Shown piece after piece: positions 1 through 7,581 of a DNA stretch of 64,000 bases. The position numbers and the translations under genes were made by a program. Positions within the stretch are counted from its first letter, which is position 1; each line of letters begins with the position of its first letter. The notes under the pieces are model-generated. The model was not told the DNA's origin. It did no database searches and saw only the letters and a program-made list of their open reading frames with translations. Where the stretch lies: the NCBI GenBank assembly GCA_022484595.1, contig JAKVLB010000006.1, positions 62,001 to 126,000 on the forward strand, in the 5' to 3' direction. This stretch comes from Mageeibacillus sp. (GTDB lineage Bacteria > Bacillota > Clostridia > Saccharofermentanales > Saccharofermentanaceae).

Positions 1-1037
1 GCCGCCGAAAAAACAACTCCTGAATTACCGCCGCTTCTTCTGATAAGAATCTTTCCTTCAGAACTTGCCATATACGCCGCAGCCGTAGCTATGTCACTTA
101 GTCTGTCCGGCGCGAAGGTCATCTTGAGAGGCAGTCTTACATCGGCTATCTGTCTTGCTGAATACGCTGTGACCGAAGCACCGAGATCATCGGCTATACA
201 TCTGATTATATCGCTGTCACGCGCATTGCTCGAGACTGCGATTGTAGAAACAGAGGCCGGATTTATAAGATGATTCTCAAGAGATGTACGGACAACGCCT
301 GCACTGTATTGCGGATCAAGCTTGGTCTTAAGCTCGATTCCCAGACACAGAAGTCTCGGCGTAAGCACCAGTATCGACGATGTGTCATAAGTGTCCGGAA
401 GTTTGCGGCAGGTTATGAAGACAGCCGGAATGATTGATTTTAATGACGCTGTATCCTTATATGCCTGAATGAATGAGTCGTGTGTCTCAGGAGTATAGCG
501 ATGAAGCTCAAACAGCATGGAATCGAGAACCGGTTCACCAAACACAACAGGCATGTCTGTATAAAGACTCACTCTGCCTCCTGCGGCGATATGGTGTTTT
601 ACTCTGTCGCAGAGTACGTCATCGCTGACTGTCATTGAATATGAGCGAATCATTCCGCCGATGTCCGGCGCAATATCAGCGTTGCTTCCGAATGAAGTGA
701 AGCAGTAATTTCCGAGTTCATCTGCAATTGCCTTTACTATCACCGAACACTGTTCAGAACTCAGGGAACCGCGCTTCACAGTCGCGGCAAATTTGCCTTC
801 CGGAGAAACGCAGACAACCGGGATATTTCCCAAAGGCTGAGAAATTGATGACGCAATCTCGCACGCAGCCTCGAGCGGAAGCAGCATTACGAAAGCCGTG
901 GTATCATCGGAAGAAGGACAGGATATTGATGAGGCGAAAAAGTCCTCGCTGTATATCCATCGTCCGCCGATAGAATCCATCAGCAGTTTTCCGGTTCTCT
1001 TCGCATTATCCGATCGTCCATAGCAGAGTAAATACAT
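1..1037 (-). CDS. cbiG: Cobalt-precorrin-5A hydrolase-like protein CbiG, cut by the left window edge
   Basis: Reading leftward from an ATG at 1037 with GGAGGC just upstream, the frame stays open for 345 codons to the edge, so the stop lies outside. CbiG opens the delta-lactone of cobalt-precorrin-5A in anaerobic cobalamin synthesis. Residues about 45-130 resemble the CbiG N-terminal and central region (FVMLLPLEAACE, then PVVCVSPEGKFAATVKRG). Residues 229-345 resemble the CobE/CbiG C-terminal domain (LGIELKTK, TIAVSSNARDSD, a YSARQIADV segment), ending at VVFSA, so only a few residues should be missing. The usual Cys of the GIGC-type motif is not present in GIELKTK, so this is a divergent member. 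Other cobalamin genes would be expected just left of the window. The family call rests on recalled motif spacing, not on an alignment. Confidence 0.72.
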   Translation of the reverse strand, partial: MYLLCYGRSDNAKRTGKLLMDSIGGRWIYSEDFFASSISCPSSDDTTAFVMLLPLEAACEIASSISQPLGNIPVVCVSPEGKFAATVKRGSLSSEQCSVIVKAIADELGNYCFTSFGSNADIAPDIGGMIRSYSMTVSDDVLCDRVKHHIAAGGRVSLYTDMPVVFGEPVLDSMLFELHRYTPETHDSFIQAYKDTASLKSIIPAVFITCRKLPDTYDTSSILVLTPRLLCLGIELKTKLDPQYSAGVVRTSLENHLINPASVSTIAVSSNARDSDIIRCIADDLGASVTAYSARQIADVRLPLKMTFAPDRLSDIATAAAYMASSEGKILIRRSGGNSGVVFSA

Positions 1038-1221
1038 AAAGCCTCCGAACAAAATACCGTTTTGCCTGTTTATAAAACATTATCACACTTTGTATGAAAA
1101 GAATAAGACAAAGATTCCGGGAAGCCCGGTCAGATTGCGATTCTGTGCCGTACTTGTTGTGATAAACTTTTCTTAAAGAATGCTTTTCGATGACATAGAA
1201 AAGCACCAAAAGGAGCAGGTT

Positions 1222-2187
1222 ATGAATATTGTGATACTTGACGCACTCGCAGCAAATCCCGGAGACATCTCATGGGATCCTTTCTCCCGGTACGGGAACG
1301 TCACCGCCTATGATGTTACTCCCCCCGGGCTTGTGGCTGAACGCGCCCGTGACTGCGAGATATGCATAACAAACAAGACGCGTTTCGACGCGGACGTTAT
1401 ATCACAGCTGCCAAAGCTCAAATACATAGGAGTTCTTGCCACGGGATATAACGTAGTGGACCTTGATGCCTGCGCCGCGCGCGGTATAGTCGTGACAAAC
1501 GTCCCGGAATACGGAACCTTTGCGACTGCACAGATGACTATAGCGCTGCTGCTGGAGCTTTGCGACCGCGTCGGACTGCACAGCAGTTCGGTCATGAACG
1601 GCGATTGGTGCAAAGCACCTCAATTCAGCTATTTCCTCTCTCCGCTTACCGAACTTGCGGGCAAGAGGCTTCACATTATCGGTTTCGGGAAAATAGGACG
1701 ACGCGTCGCGGCGATAGCCTCGGCACTCGGCATGACCGTAACCGCAACGCCTCATTCGCTGACCTCTTCAAAAGAATTATGCGACGGTTATGAAGTTGCG
1801 CTTCTTCCTCTCGAAAAAGGACTGTCAGAAGCAGATGTCGTAACTCTTCACTGCCCGCTCACCGCCGCAACCTCAGAACTGATAAATGCCAGGACCCTGG
1901 CAATGATGCATGACGGTGCGCTGCTCATCAACTGTTCGAGAGGCGGCGTCATAAACGAGCAGGATGTCGCAGATGCGCTCAGAAACGGAAGACTCGGCGG
2001 ATTCGGTGCGGACGTTGTCGCGACAGAACCGATGCTTCCGGATAATCCGCTTCTCGGCGCTCCTAACGCTTTCATCACTCCCCACATAGCATGGGCACCC
2101 GTTGAGACGCGGCGCAGGCTGATTGACGCGGCAGCCGCAAATCTCGGATCATTCCTTGAAGGCAGGCCCGTCAATATGGTGAACTGA
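1222..2187 (+). CDS. D-2-hydroxyacid dehydrogenase, glycerate/hydroxypyruvate dehydrogenase type
   Basis: A 321-residue NAD(P)-dependent D-isomer 2-hydroxyacid dehydrogenase. The start at 1222 (MNIVILDA) is preferred over the upstream ATG at 1180 because AAGGAG lies right before it and the family begins this way. Visible features are the N-terminal LKYIGVLATGYNVVD segment, the nucleotide-binding GFGKIG (about residues 154-159), and the catalytic triad: Arg in NCSRGG (about 240), Glu in ATEP (about 269) and His in THIAW-like PHIAW (about 288). The NPGD-SWD opening and PVNMVN ending resemble hydroxypyruvate/glycerate dehydrogenases, which interconvert hydroxypyruvate and D-glycerate. It is a single-gene unit divergent from the cbiG-like gene. 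Exact substrate cannot be read from sequence; it might act on another 2-oxoacid. Confidence 0.9.
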   Translation: MNIVILDALAANPGDISWDPFSRYGNVTAYDVTPPGLVAERARDCEICITNKTRFDADVISQLPKLKYIGVLATGYNVVDLDACAARGIVVTNVPEYGTFATAQMTIALLLELCDRVGLHSSSVMNGDWCKAPQFSYFLSPLTELAGKRLHIIGFGKIGRRVAAIASALGMTVTATPHSLTSSKELCDGYEVALLPLEKGLSEADVVTLHCPLTAATSELINARTLAMMHDGALLINCSRGGVINEQDVADALRNGRLGGFGADVVATEPMLPDNPLLGAPNAFITPHIAWAPVETRRRLIDAAAANLGSFLEGRPVNMVN

Positions 2188-2209
2188 TGCATTTATACGC
2201 CCGAAAATA

Positions 2210-2245
2210 TTACCGGAGGCATCTGGGAAATGACGCCTCCGGTAA
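2210..2245. terminator. Hairpin between convergent genes
   Basis: A perfect 11-bp inverted repeat (TTACCGGAGGC / GCCTCCGGTAA) with a 14-nt loop sits between two convergent genes. On the minus strand it is followed by a short T-rich run (TATTTT); on the plus strand there is no T-tract. It may stop transcripts arriving from the right; its efficiency in the other direction is doubtful. Confidence 0.5.
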
Positions 2246-2361
2246 GGAATAAGGGATAGATTAAGAAAAATGTCATAATAAAAAACGTTCACGAACACGT
2301 ATAGGTTGATAATATCAACCAAACCCGTTTTGGTCAAATAGTAAATAAGAGTTTTTTTGAG

Positions 2362-2994
2362 TTATTTTCCTGATGTTTTTAGCTGAATTGCAAACCCGGC
2401 ACCTGCCAGGAGTACTATAACGAGTGCAGAGGTCAGTGCGTATTCTCCGGAAAAGCTCGCGCCGAGGATTAACTGTTCAAAATTTGACGCGCAGGTTCCG
2501 GCAAGAAACGAATTCCAAAGAAGCGGCGCAATGACCGATGCCATTATTTTCGCGCCGTACAAAGCCGTGAAAAGACTTATGCTCCATTTCTGGGCAAAAT
2601 AGACCAGGGCGCCTATCAATGCCCCCGCAGCCAGCCCAGTGAGAACAAGTATGACCCGTCCCGATGATTCACCGGCAATTCTGCCTACTCCGCTGTAATC
2701 GTTATATACCCAGTAGGCGCAGACAACCGCAGATATCAGCACCAGAGCCTTCATGTACAGGACAAATGCACCGATTGCAAATCCAAGGGTAAAGATTGCG
2801 AGAATTACCAGTCTGAGCGTCAGGGATGGGGCGGAATCAATATTTGCGGCGATAAGCCGGTTTACATATGAACCTGTTACAAAACCGGCGACACCGCCTA
2901 TCAGGGCGAGACTCAGTCTGAAGAACCTGTATCCCGCGAAGCAGACGATTGCGCCAAGTACAAGAGTCAGTATGGAGACAACAACATTACTCAT
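2362..2994 (-). CDS. Polytopic membrane protein, DUF4203/TMEM198-like
   Basis: A 210-residue very hydrophobic protein with about six or seven predicted membrane segments, starting with VVVSILTLVLGAIVCFAGY and with Gly-rich helices (LALIGGVAGFVTGSYV). The arrangement of small-residue-rich helices resembles DUF4203 proteins, whose function is unknown. Its start overlaps the end of the dihydrouridine synthase gene by 8 nt, so the two are probably co-transcribed, but no functional link is evident. AGGGAG lies about ten bases before the ATG. The family assignment is tentative; the membrane nature is clear. Confidence 0.65.
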   Translation of the reverse strand: MSNVVVSILTLVLGAIVCFAGYRFFRLSLALIGGVAGFVTGSYVNRLIAANIDSAPSLTLRLVILAIFTLGFAIGAFVLYMKALVLISAVVCAYWVYNDYSGVGRIAGESSGRVILVLTGLAAGALIGALVYFAQKWSISLFTALYGAKIMASVIAPLLWNSFLAGTCASNFEQLILGASFSGEYALTSALVIVLLAGAGFAIQLKTSGK

Positions 2995-3985
2995 CGAACA
3001 GAATCTCCCTTACCTGAGACAGGCTGACCGCGCCGCACAGGGCAACTTTGAGCTGTGCCGCACCCGGCGTGCCTTTAATGTAGAAGGTCATGACTCCCCG
3101 CATCTCCCTTACGGCAATATCTTCGCGCGCGTAAAGGCATCTGCCTTCAAGCTCTTTAATCAGCATCCGTTTGCGTTCATCAAGAGTGACCGGCGCGGCT
3201 TCTCTTCCGTCAAGCTCTCTCCTTATCTTATCGAATACCCACGGATTTCCTGTGGCGGCTCGCCCGACCATCAGCCCGTCTGCGCCTGTCTCATCAAGCA
3301 TTCTGCGCGCCGACAGACCGTCAGATATGTCACCGTTTGCGAAAAAAGCCAGGTCATAATCCTCGACACTCCGACGCATCAAGGCAATTGCCCCGATATC
3401 CGCATTTCCGCTGTACATGTCAGCCTGCGTCCTTCCGTGAACGCAGATCATCCGGGCACCGCTGTCCGCGAGCATTCGGGCGAAGTCCGGACTGCCCTTC
3501 TCGTTTCTGTCGAATCCTATTCTCGTCTTGACTGTAACAGGAATCTGTCTTCCGGCACCGCTTAGCGCCGCCACCGCCGCTTTGACTATAGCCGATGCCC
3601 TGCCAGGATCCTTAAGCAGCGCGGATCCCGCTCCGGTCTTGATAACCTTGGCGACCGGGCAGCCCATATTGATATCTATCATTGATACGCCGTTAAGTCT
3701 GTCGTCATCAAGTATTCTCTCTATTGCACAGGTAAAATCTTCCGGTTCGCTTCCGAACAGCTGAATAGCGGTAATTCCTTCACTTGCGGGATCTATCCGC
3801 ATATACTGCATACTCTTTTCTATGCCGTTATAACGGATTGAACGCGCACTCGTAAGTTCCGTCGGCGAATAAGTCGCACCGAGACTCCGGCATATCACCC
3901 TGAACGGCAGCGATGACACACCTGCCATCGGCGACAGACAGATGGGGCTTGCAAGCTCTATATCACCGATTCTGACCAAATTCAT
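2987..3985 (-). CDS. dusB: tRNA-dihydrouridine synthase, DusB-like
   Basis: A 332-residue FMN enzyme that reduces uridine to dihydrouridine in tRNA. Diagnostic segments are LSPMAGVSSLPFR near residue 20, a PTEL stretch, IDINMGCPVAKV with the catalytic Cys (about residue 108), the SALLKDP motif, TVKTRIGFD, the substrate-binding VHGRTQADMYSG, and DGLMVGRAATGNPW near the C-terminus. Length and motifs match the bacterial DusB class. GGAGA precedes the ATG. It is first in a two-gene unit with the DUF4203-like membrane protein. Divergent from the G3E GTPase genes. Confidence 0.93.
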   Translation of the reverse strand: MNLVRIGDIELASPICLSPMAGVSSLPFRVICRSLGATYSPTELTSARSIRYNGIEKSMQYMRIDPASEGITAIQLFGSEPEDFTCAIERILDDDRLNGVSMIDINMGCPVAKVIKTGAGSALLKDPGRASAIVKAAVAALSGAGRQIPVTVKTRIGFDRNEKGSPDFARMLADSGARMICVHGRTQADMYSGNADIGAIALMRRSVEDYDLAFFANGDISDGLSARRMLDETGADGLMVGRAATGNPWVFDKIRRELDGREAAPVTLDERKRMLIKELEGRCLYAREDIAVREMRGVMTFYIKGTPGAAQLKVALCGAVSLSQVREILFDE

Positions 3986-4092
3986 AAAATCTCCAATTAA
4001 TCTTCGTCGTTGCCTTTGATTTTATACCTTTTTAATGTTGAAATAATAACAATTAGGGGACAAAATAGTATTCTGAAAAAGAGGTGTAATTT

Positions 4093-5031
4093 ATGGAAGA
4101 TTGTCTTGTTTATTTTTTTACAGGTTTTCTGGACAGCGGAAAAACTTCTGTCATCAGTTCATGGCTCGGAAGCGAGAACCTTAAGGGACGTACCGCCGTC
4201 ATTATCTGCACTGAAGAAGGCGAGACCGAATATCCTGAGAATGCAACCGTCATCAATTGCGAGACCACAGATGTCACAAAGGAGATGGCATTTGAACTTG
4301 AGCGCAAATACAAACCGGATTTCATCTTTATCGAATGGAACGGATCGGTATCGCCGAAGGAATTTTTCGATGTCGTGGACGTGCCTGAACGATGGGCCCT
4401 TGCAGCAACAGTAATTGTGGTCGACTGCTCGACTTACGGTGAATACTATAAGAACATGCAGACCTTTTTCGCCGACTACTACAGATTCGGAGACATGGTG
4501 ATTTTCAACAGAGTCGACGAGTCAAAAGACAACCTCCCGAAGCTTCGCGGCTCGGTAAAGGCAGTCAATCCCGGAGTCAATATTTCTTTCTTCAACAAGA
4601 ACAACGAGGTCATGAGGATAGAAGACCACCTTCCTTATGATCTTTCTGCAAATCCCTGCGCGATAACAGCCGATGATTTCGGGCTCTTTTATACCGACGC
4701 ACTCGACAACGCAGAACGCTATTCCGGCAAAAGAGTGTCTCTTATCGGACAGGCCGGCTTGCTTGAGATGCGCGAATTCCGCGGCAAAGCGTTCATACTC
4801 GAACGCAAAGCATACACATGTTGTGCCGCTGATGTCGGCAAGATGGGAATTCTCTGCATGTATAACTACAAGTCGAACTTTCCGGCAGGTCAGTGGCTGA
4901 AGGTGACGGGAACACTGTCGTACTACGAAGATGACGACGGAAGCGGTCAGAAGGTTGAGGTTCCGTGTCTGAACGTCGAAGACTACGCAGTTACTTCAAA
5001 GCCCGACAACGACATTATTTATTTCAACTGA
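4093..5031 (+). CDS. G3E (CobW-type) GTPase domain fused to a DUF1980-like C-terminal domain
   Basis: A 312-residue protein. Residues 1-190 form a G3E P-loop GTPase: Walker A GFLDSGKTS at 11-19, a divergent switch region (IEWNGSVSP at 80-88 where family members have ESSG-like motifs), and NRVD at 139-142 as the guanine-specificity motif. The metal-chaperone CxCC motif of COG0523 proteins is absent. Residues about 205-312 resemble the C-terminal domain of DUF1980/TIGR03943 proteins (SGKRVSLIGQ, then TCCAADVGKMG, GQWLKVTGTL, and a DIIYFN end). GAGGTG precedes the start. It is followed after 24 nt by a second, canonical CobW-type gene, so the pair is probably an operon involved in metal delivery or metal-dependent assembly. 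The role is inferred; the metal is unknown. Confidence 0.75.
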   Translation: MEDCLVYFFTGFLDSGKTSVISSWLGSENLKGRTAVIICTEEGETEYPENATVINCETTDVTKEMAFELERKYKPDFIFIEWNGSVSPKEFFDVVDVPERWALAATVIVVDCSTYGEYYKNMQTFFADYYRFGDMVIFNRVDESKDNLPKLRGSVKAVNPGVNISFFNKNNEVMRIEDHLPYDLSANPCAITADDFGLFYTDALDNAERYSGKRVSLIGQAGLLEMREFRGKAFILERKAYTCCAADVGKMGILCMYNYKSNFPAGQWLKVTGTLSYYEDDDGSGQKVEVPCLNVEDYAVTSKPDNDIIYFN

Positions 5032-5055
5032 TTCTAATTATAAGGAGTGAATAAC

Positions 5056-6237
5056 ATGACAAAAGTAGACATTTTCTCCGGCTTTCTCGGAGCCGGCAAG
5101 ACAACGCTGATCAAGAAGCTCATCGCAGACGGCTATAACGGCGCCAAGCTCGTTCTCATCGAGAATGAATTCGGACAGATCGGAATTGACGGAGGCTTTC
5201 TCAAAGAATCCGGAATAGAGATAACCGAGATGAATTCCGGCTGTATATGCTGCTCTCTCGTAGGCGATTTCGGCACCGCGCTAAAGGACGTGATTGACCG
5301 TTTCTCACCTGACAGAATACTCATAGAACCGTCCGGCGTCGGAAAACTCTCAGACGTAGTCGCCGCCGTCAAGCGTGTCGGGAACACCGATATATGCGGA
5401 ACAGTCACGGTCATAGATGCTTCAAAGTGCAAGATTTATCTCAAGAACTTCAAGGAGTTTTACGAGAATCAGATCAAATACGCAGGAACAATAATTCTGA
5501 GCCGCACAGGCAACGTTTCAGCAGCAAAGCTTGAAGAAGCCGTTGCTTTGATACGCGCAATCAATTCCGGTGCGCAGATAATCACAACACCATGGGAACA
5601 GCTCTCGGGAGTTCAGATTCTCAAGGCTATCGAAGAGCCTCTGACAGCTGCCGATATGGCGGCGGCTCTTCTTGAAGCCGAAGAACACGAGCATGAACAT
5701 CATCACCAGCATCACCATGATGAAGACGACGACGACGATGACGATGAGTGCTGCTGCCATCACCACCATGATGATGACGATGACGACGATGACGATGAGT
5801 GCTGCTGCCATCACCACCATGATGATGACGATGACGACGATGACGATGAGTGCTGCTGCCATCACCACCATGATGATGACGATGACGACGATGAAGGAGA
5901 AGACGAAGAGTGCTCCTGCGGACACCATCATCACCATCACGGACACGATGCGGATGAGATTTTCGACAGCATCGGATTTGAAACAACAAAGATTTTCAAG
6001 GAAGATGAGATCAGAAACGCTCTGACAATGCTTGATGACAGCGCAAGATTCGGTCAGCTTCTCCGCGCTAAGGGCATAGTTGCCTCGGAGAACGGAAAGT
6101 GGATTCACTTTGACTATGTTCCCGGCGAATCCGACGTCAGATTCGGACCTTCGGATGTAACCGGCAAACTCGTTGTTATCGGTTCAAACGTGAACAAGAA
6201 AGCTATATCGGAGCTGTTCGGACTTGTAACAGCATGA
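5056..6237 (+). CDS. CobW/COG0523 GTPase with long Asp/Cys/His metal-binding insert
   Basis: A 393-residue G3E GTPase. The ATG at 5056 is chosen because AAGGAG sits nine bases upstream; a GTG at 5047 overlaps that site. Visible motifs are Walker A GFLGAGKTT (residues 9-17), the metal-binding GCICCSL (CxCC at about 63-66) and EPSGVGK (about 91-97). The expected S/TKxD guanine motif is degenerate (SRTG, about 149-152). Residues about 210-297 are an extreme His/Asp/Cys tract built partly from exact 17-residue repeats with CCCHHHH and a run of nine or ten acidic residues. The C-terminal CobW_C domain follows. Such proteins load or store Zn, Co or Ni; the tract suggests a metal reservoir. The tract is highly acidic, so codon use there differs from the rest of the gene. 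Confidence 0.9.
   Translation: MTKVDIFSGFLGAGKTTLIKKLIADGYNGAKLVLIENEFGQIGIDGGFLKESGIEITEMNSGCICCSLVGDFGTALKDVIDRFSPDRILIEPSGVGKLSDVVAAVKRVGNTDICGTVTVIDASKCKIYLKNFKEFYENQIKYAGTIILSRTGNVSAAKLEEAVALIRAINSGAQIITTPWEQLSGVQILKAIEEPLTAADMAAALLEAEEHEHEHHHQHHHDEDDDDDDDECCCHHHHDDDDDDDDDECCCHHHHDDDDDDDDDECCCHHHHDDDDDDDEGEDEECSCGHHHHHHGHDADEIFDSIGFETTKIFKEDEIRNALTMLDDSARFGQLLRAKGIVASENGKWIHFDYVPGESDVRFGPSDVTGKLVVIGSNVNKKAISELFGLVTA
5749..5894 (+). repeat. 51-bp in-frame tandem repeat encoding CCCHHHH plus acidic run
   Basis: TGCTGCTGC blocks begin at 5749, 5800 and 5851, exactly 51 nt apart, and the intervening sequence is identical between the copies. The third copy holds until about 5892-5894, then diverges into GAAGGAGAAGAC. 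Identity at the DNA level, including synonymous positions, indicates recent slippage or unequal recombination and predicts copy-number variation between strains. Confidence 0.92.
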
Positions 6238-6275
6238 CCTGATGCGGCGTCTCGCGCTGCATTGACTGAAAAAAC

Positions 6276-6312
6276 AACGGCGAAGCCTTATTGAAAGACT
6301 CCGCCGTTTTTT
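6276..6312 (+). terminator. Intrinsic terminator after the CobW-type gene
   Basis: AACGGCG (6276-6282) pairs with CGCCGTT (6302-6308), followed on the plus strand by a T-run. It lies between the convergent GTPase and DEAD-box helicase genes; the minus strand also carries A/T-rich flank (TTTTTTCAG), so it may work in both directions. Confidence 0.75.
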
Positions 6313-6333
6313 ATATGCTATATCAGGATACCG

Positions 6334-7467
6334 TTAAGCCTCGCCGGAATCCATTTCATACGGCTTGGGATCGACCTTTGTGTAGCGGATAATCTCATCC
6401 ATTCTCTGTCGGTCAAGATACGCGACCAGCGAAAAGGCTTTGCCGGATTTTCCCGCTCTCGCGGTTCTTCCGATGCGATGAAGGTAGAGCTCATTCTCCT
6501 TCGGAATATTATAATTGAAGATTCCTTCAACATCGTCAACGTCTATTCCGCGAGCGACGACATCGGTCGCAACAAGAACATCAAATTTGCTGCTCCGGTA
6601 GTCATCCATGACGCGGTTGCGCGCACCCTGACCTATATCACCGTGAAGTGCTTCAGCTTTAAGTCCCTGCCTTGAGAGCTTCTCACATACCCGGGAAGCT
6701 TCATTTTTTGTGTTGCAGAACACAATGACCTTATGAAGGTTCTCCTTCTTCATTATCTTCGTCACCGCGCACAGCTTGTCCTTCTCAGGACACGAGACAA
6801 TGTACTGGTCAATATTCGGATGATCTTCAGCCTTAGGCATGACATCTATCTCTGCGGCCCCGGTCATGAACTCCCATGTGATGTCCTGAATCTCACGCGG
6901 CATCGTAGCTGAAAAAAGCGCAGTCTGTCTGTCTTCCGGCGTCAGCGCGATTATTCTCTTGATATCCTTTATAAAGCCCATCTTGAGCATTTCATCGGCC
7001 TCGTCCAGCACAAGCGTATAAATCTGCGAAATATCGCACAGTCTGCGCGATACCATGTCGAGAAGCCGTCCCGGCGTCGCGACAATTATCTGCGGGTTCT
7101 TCGCAAGCTTCTCTTCCTGGATACGCATGCTCTGTCCGCCGATAAGCGGTGCCACTTTGAAGCCTTCAATATACTTCCCCAGTCCCTTAAGCTCGGCAGT
7201 AATCTGAAGCGCAAGTTCTCTTGTAGGAGACAGAATCAATGCCTGAACATATTTTGAATTTAAGTTGAGATACTCTATTATCGGTATTCCGAAAGCAAAA
7301 GTCTTTCCGGTCCCCGTAGGTGCCTTCGCTATGACACTCATGTTGTCCATCATCAGCGGAATTGCCTTCTGCTGTACCGTGGTCGGACGCGTAACGCCCA
7401 TCTTGTCAAGGGCCTCCATCACCTCAGGTGACAGCCCCAAATCCTTAAAAGTTATTTCTTCGCTCAT
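6334..7467 (-). CDS. DEAD-box ATP-dependent RNA helicase
   Basis: A 377-residue helicase core with all signature motifs: Q motif region (FKDLGLSPEVMEAL, PTTVQQKAIP), motif I APTGTGKT, Ia PTRELALQ, Ib TPGRL, II DEAD, III SAT, IV VIVFCNT, V ATDVVARGID and VI HRIGRTARAGK. The protein stops soon after motif VI at SGEA, with no RNA-binding or basic C-terminal extension, so it is a minimal core similar in size to the shortest CshA/RhlE-type members. Role: ATP-driven RNA unwinding in ribosome assembly, mRNA turnover or cold adaptation; the specific target is not deducible. AAGGAC lies before the ATG. Divergent from deoBC with a palindrome between the two. Confidence 0.95.
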   Translation of the reverse strand: MSEEITFKDLGLSPEVMEALDKMGVTRPTTVQQKAIPLMMDNMSVIAKAPTGTGKTFAFGIPIIEYLNLNSKYVQALILSPTRELALQITAELKGLGKYIEGFKVAPLIGGQSMRIQEEKLAKNPQIIVATPGRLLDMVSRRLCDISQIYTLVLDEADEMLKMGFIKDIKRIIALTPEDRQTALFSATMPREIQDITWEFMTGAAEIDVMPKAEDHPNIDQYIVSCPEKDKLCAVTKIMKKENLHKVIVFCNTKNEASRVCEKLSRQGLKAEALHGDIGQGARNRVMDDYRSSKFDVLVATDVVARGIDVDDVEGIFNYNIPKENELYLHRIGRTARAGKSGKAFSLVAYLDRQRMDEIIRYTKVDPKPYEMDSGEA

Positions 7468-7516
7468 GCTAGTCCTTTATCTGTTAAAATCTCTGATACC
7501 CGCAAACTATACCACA

Positions 7517-7530
7517 AAACGCCGGCGTTT
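7517..7530. promoter_or_regulatory. 14-bp perfect palindrome between divergent promoters
   Basis: AAACGCCGGCGTTT is a perfect palindrome in the 114-bp space between the helicase and deoBC starts. A TATAAT hexamer lies at 7546-7551 for the deoBC direction and a TATAGT on the minus strand for the helicase. The position fits an operator affecting one or both genes; the binding protein is unknown. Confidence 0.4.
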
Positions 7531-7581
7531 ACCGCTTAAGGCTGATATAATGGTTAAAAAGTTTTCGTTCGGAGGCATTTT

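Noticed and set aside
2753-3565. 270-codon plus-strand frame opposite dusB
   Set aside because: Shadow of the dihydrouridine synthase gene and its neighbour.
5518-6108. Long antisense frames over the CobW His/Asp tract
   Set aside because: They arise from the low-complexity repeat read on the other strand (Val/Met/Ile or His/Arg runs); the sense gene has clear motifs.
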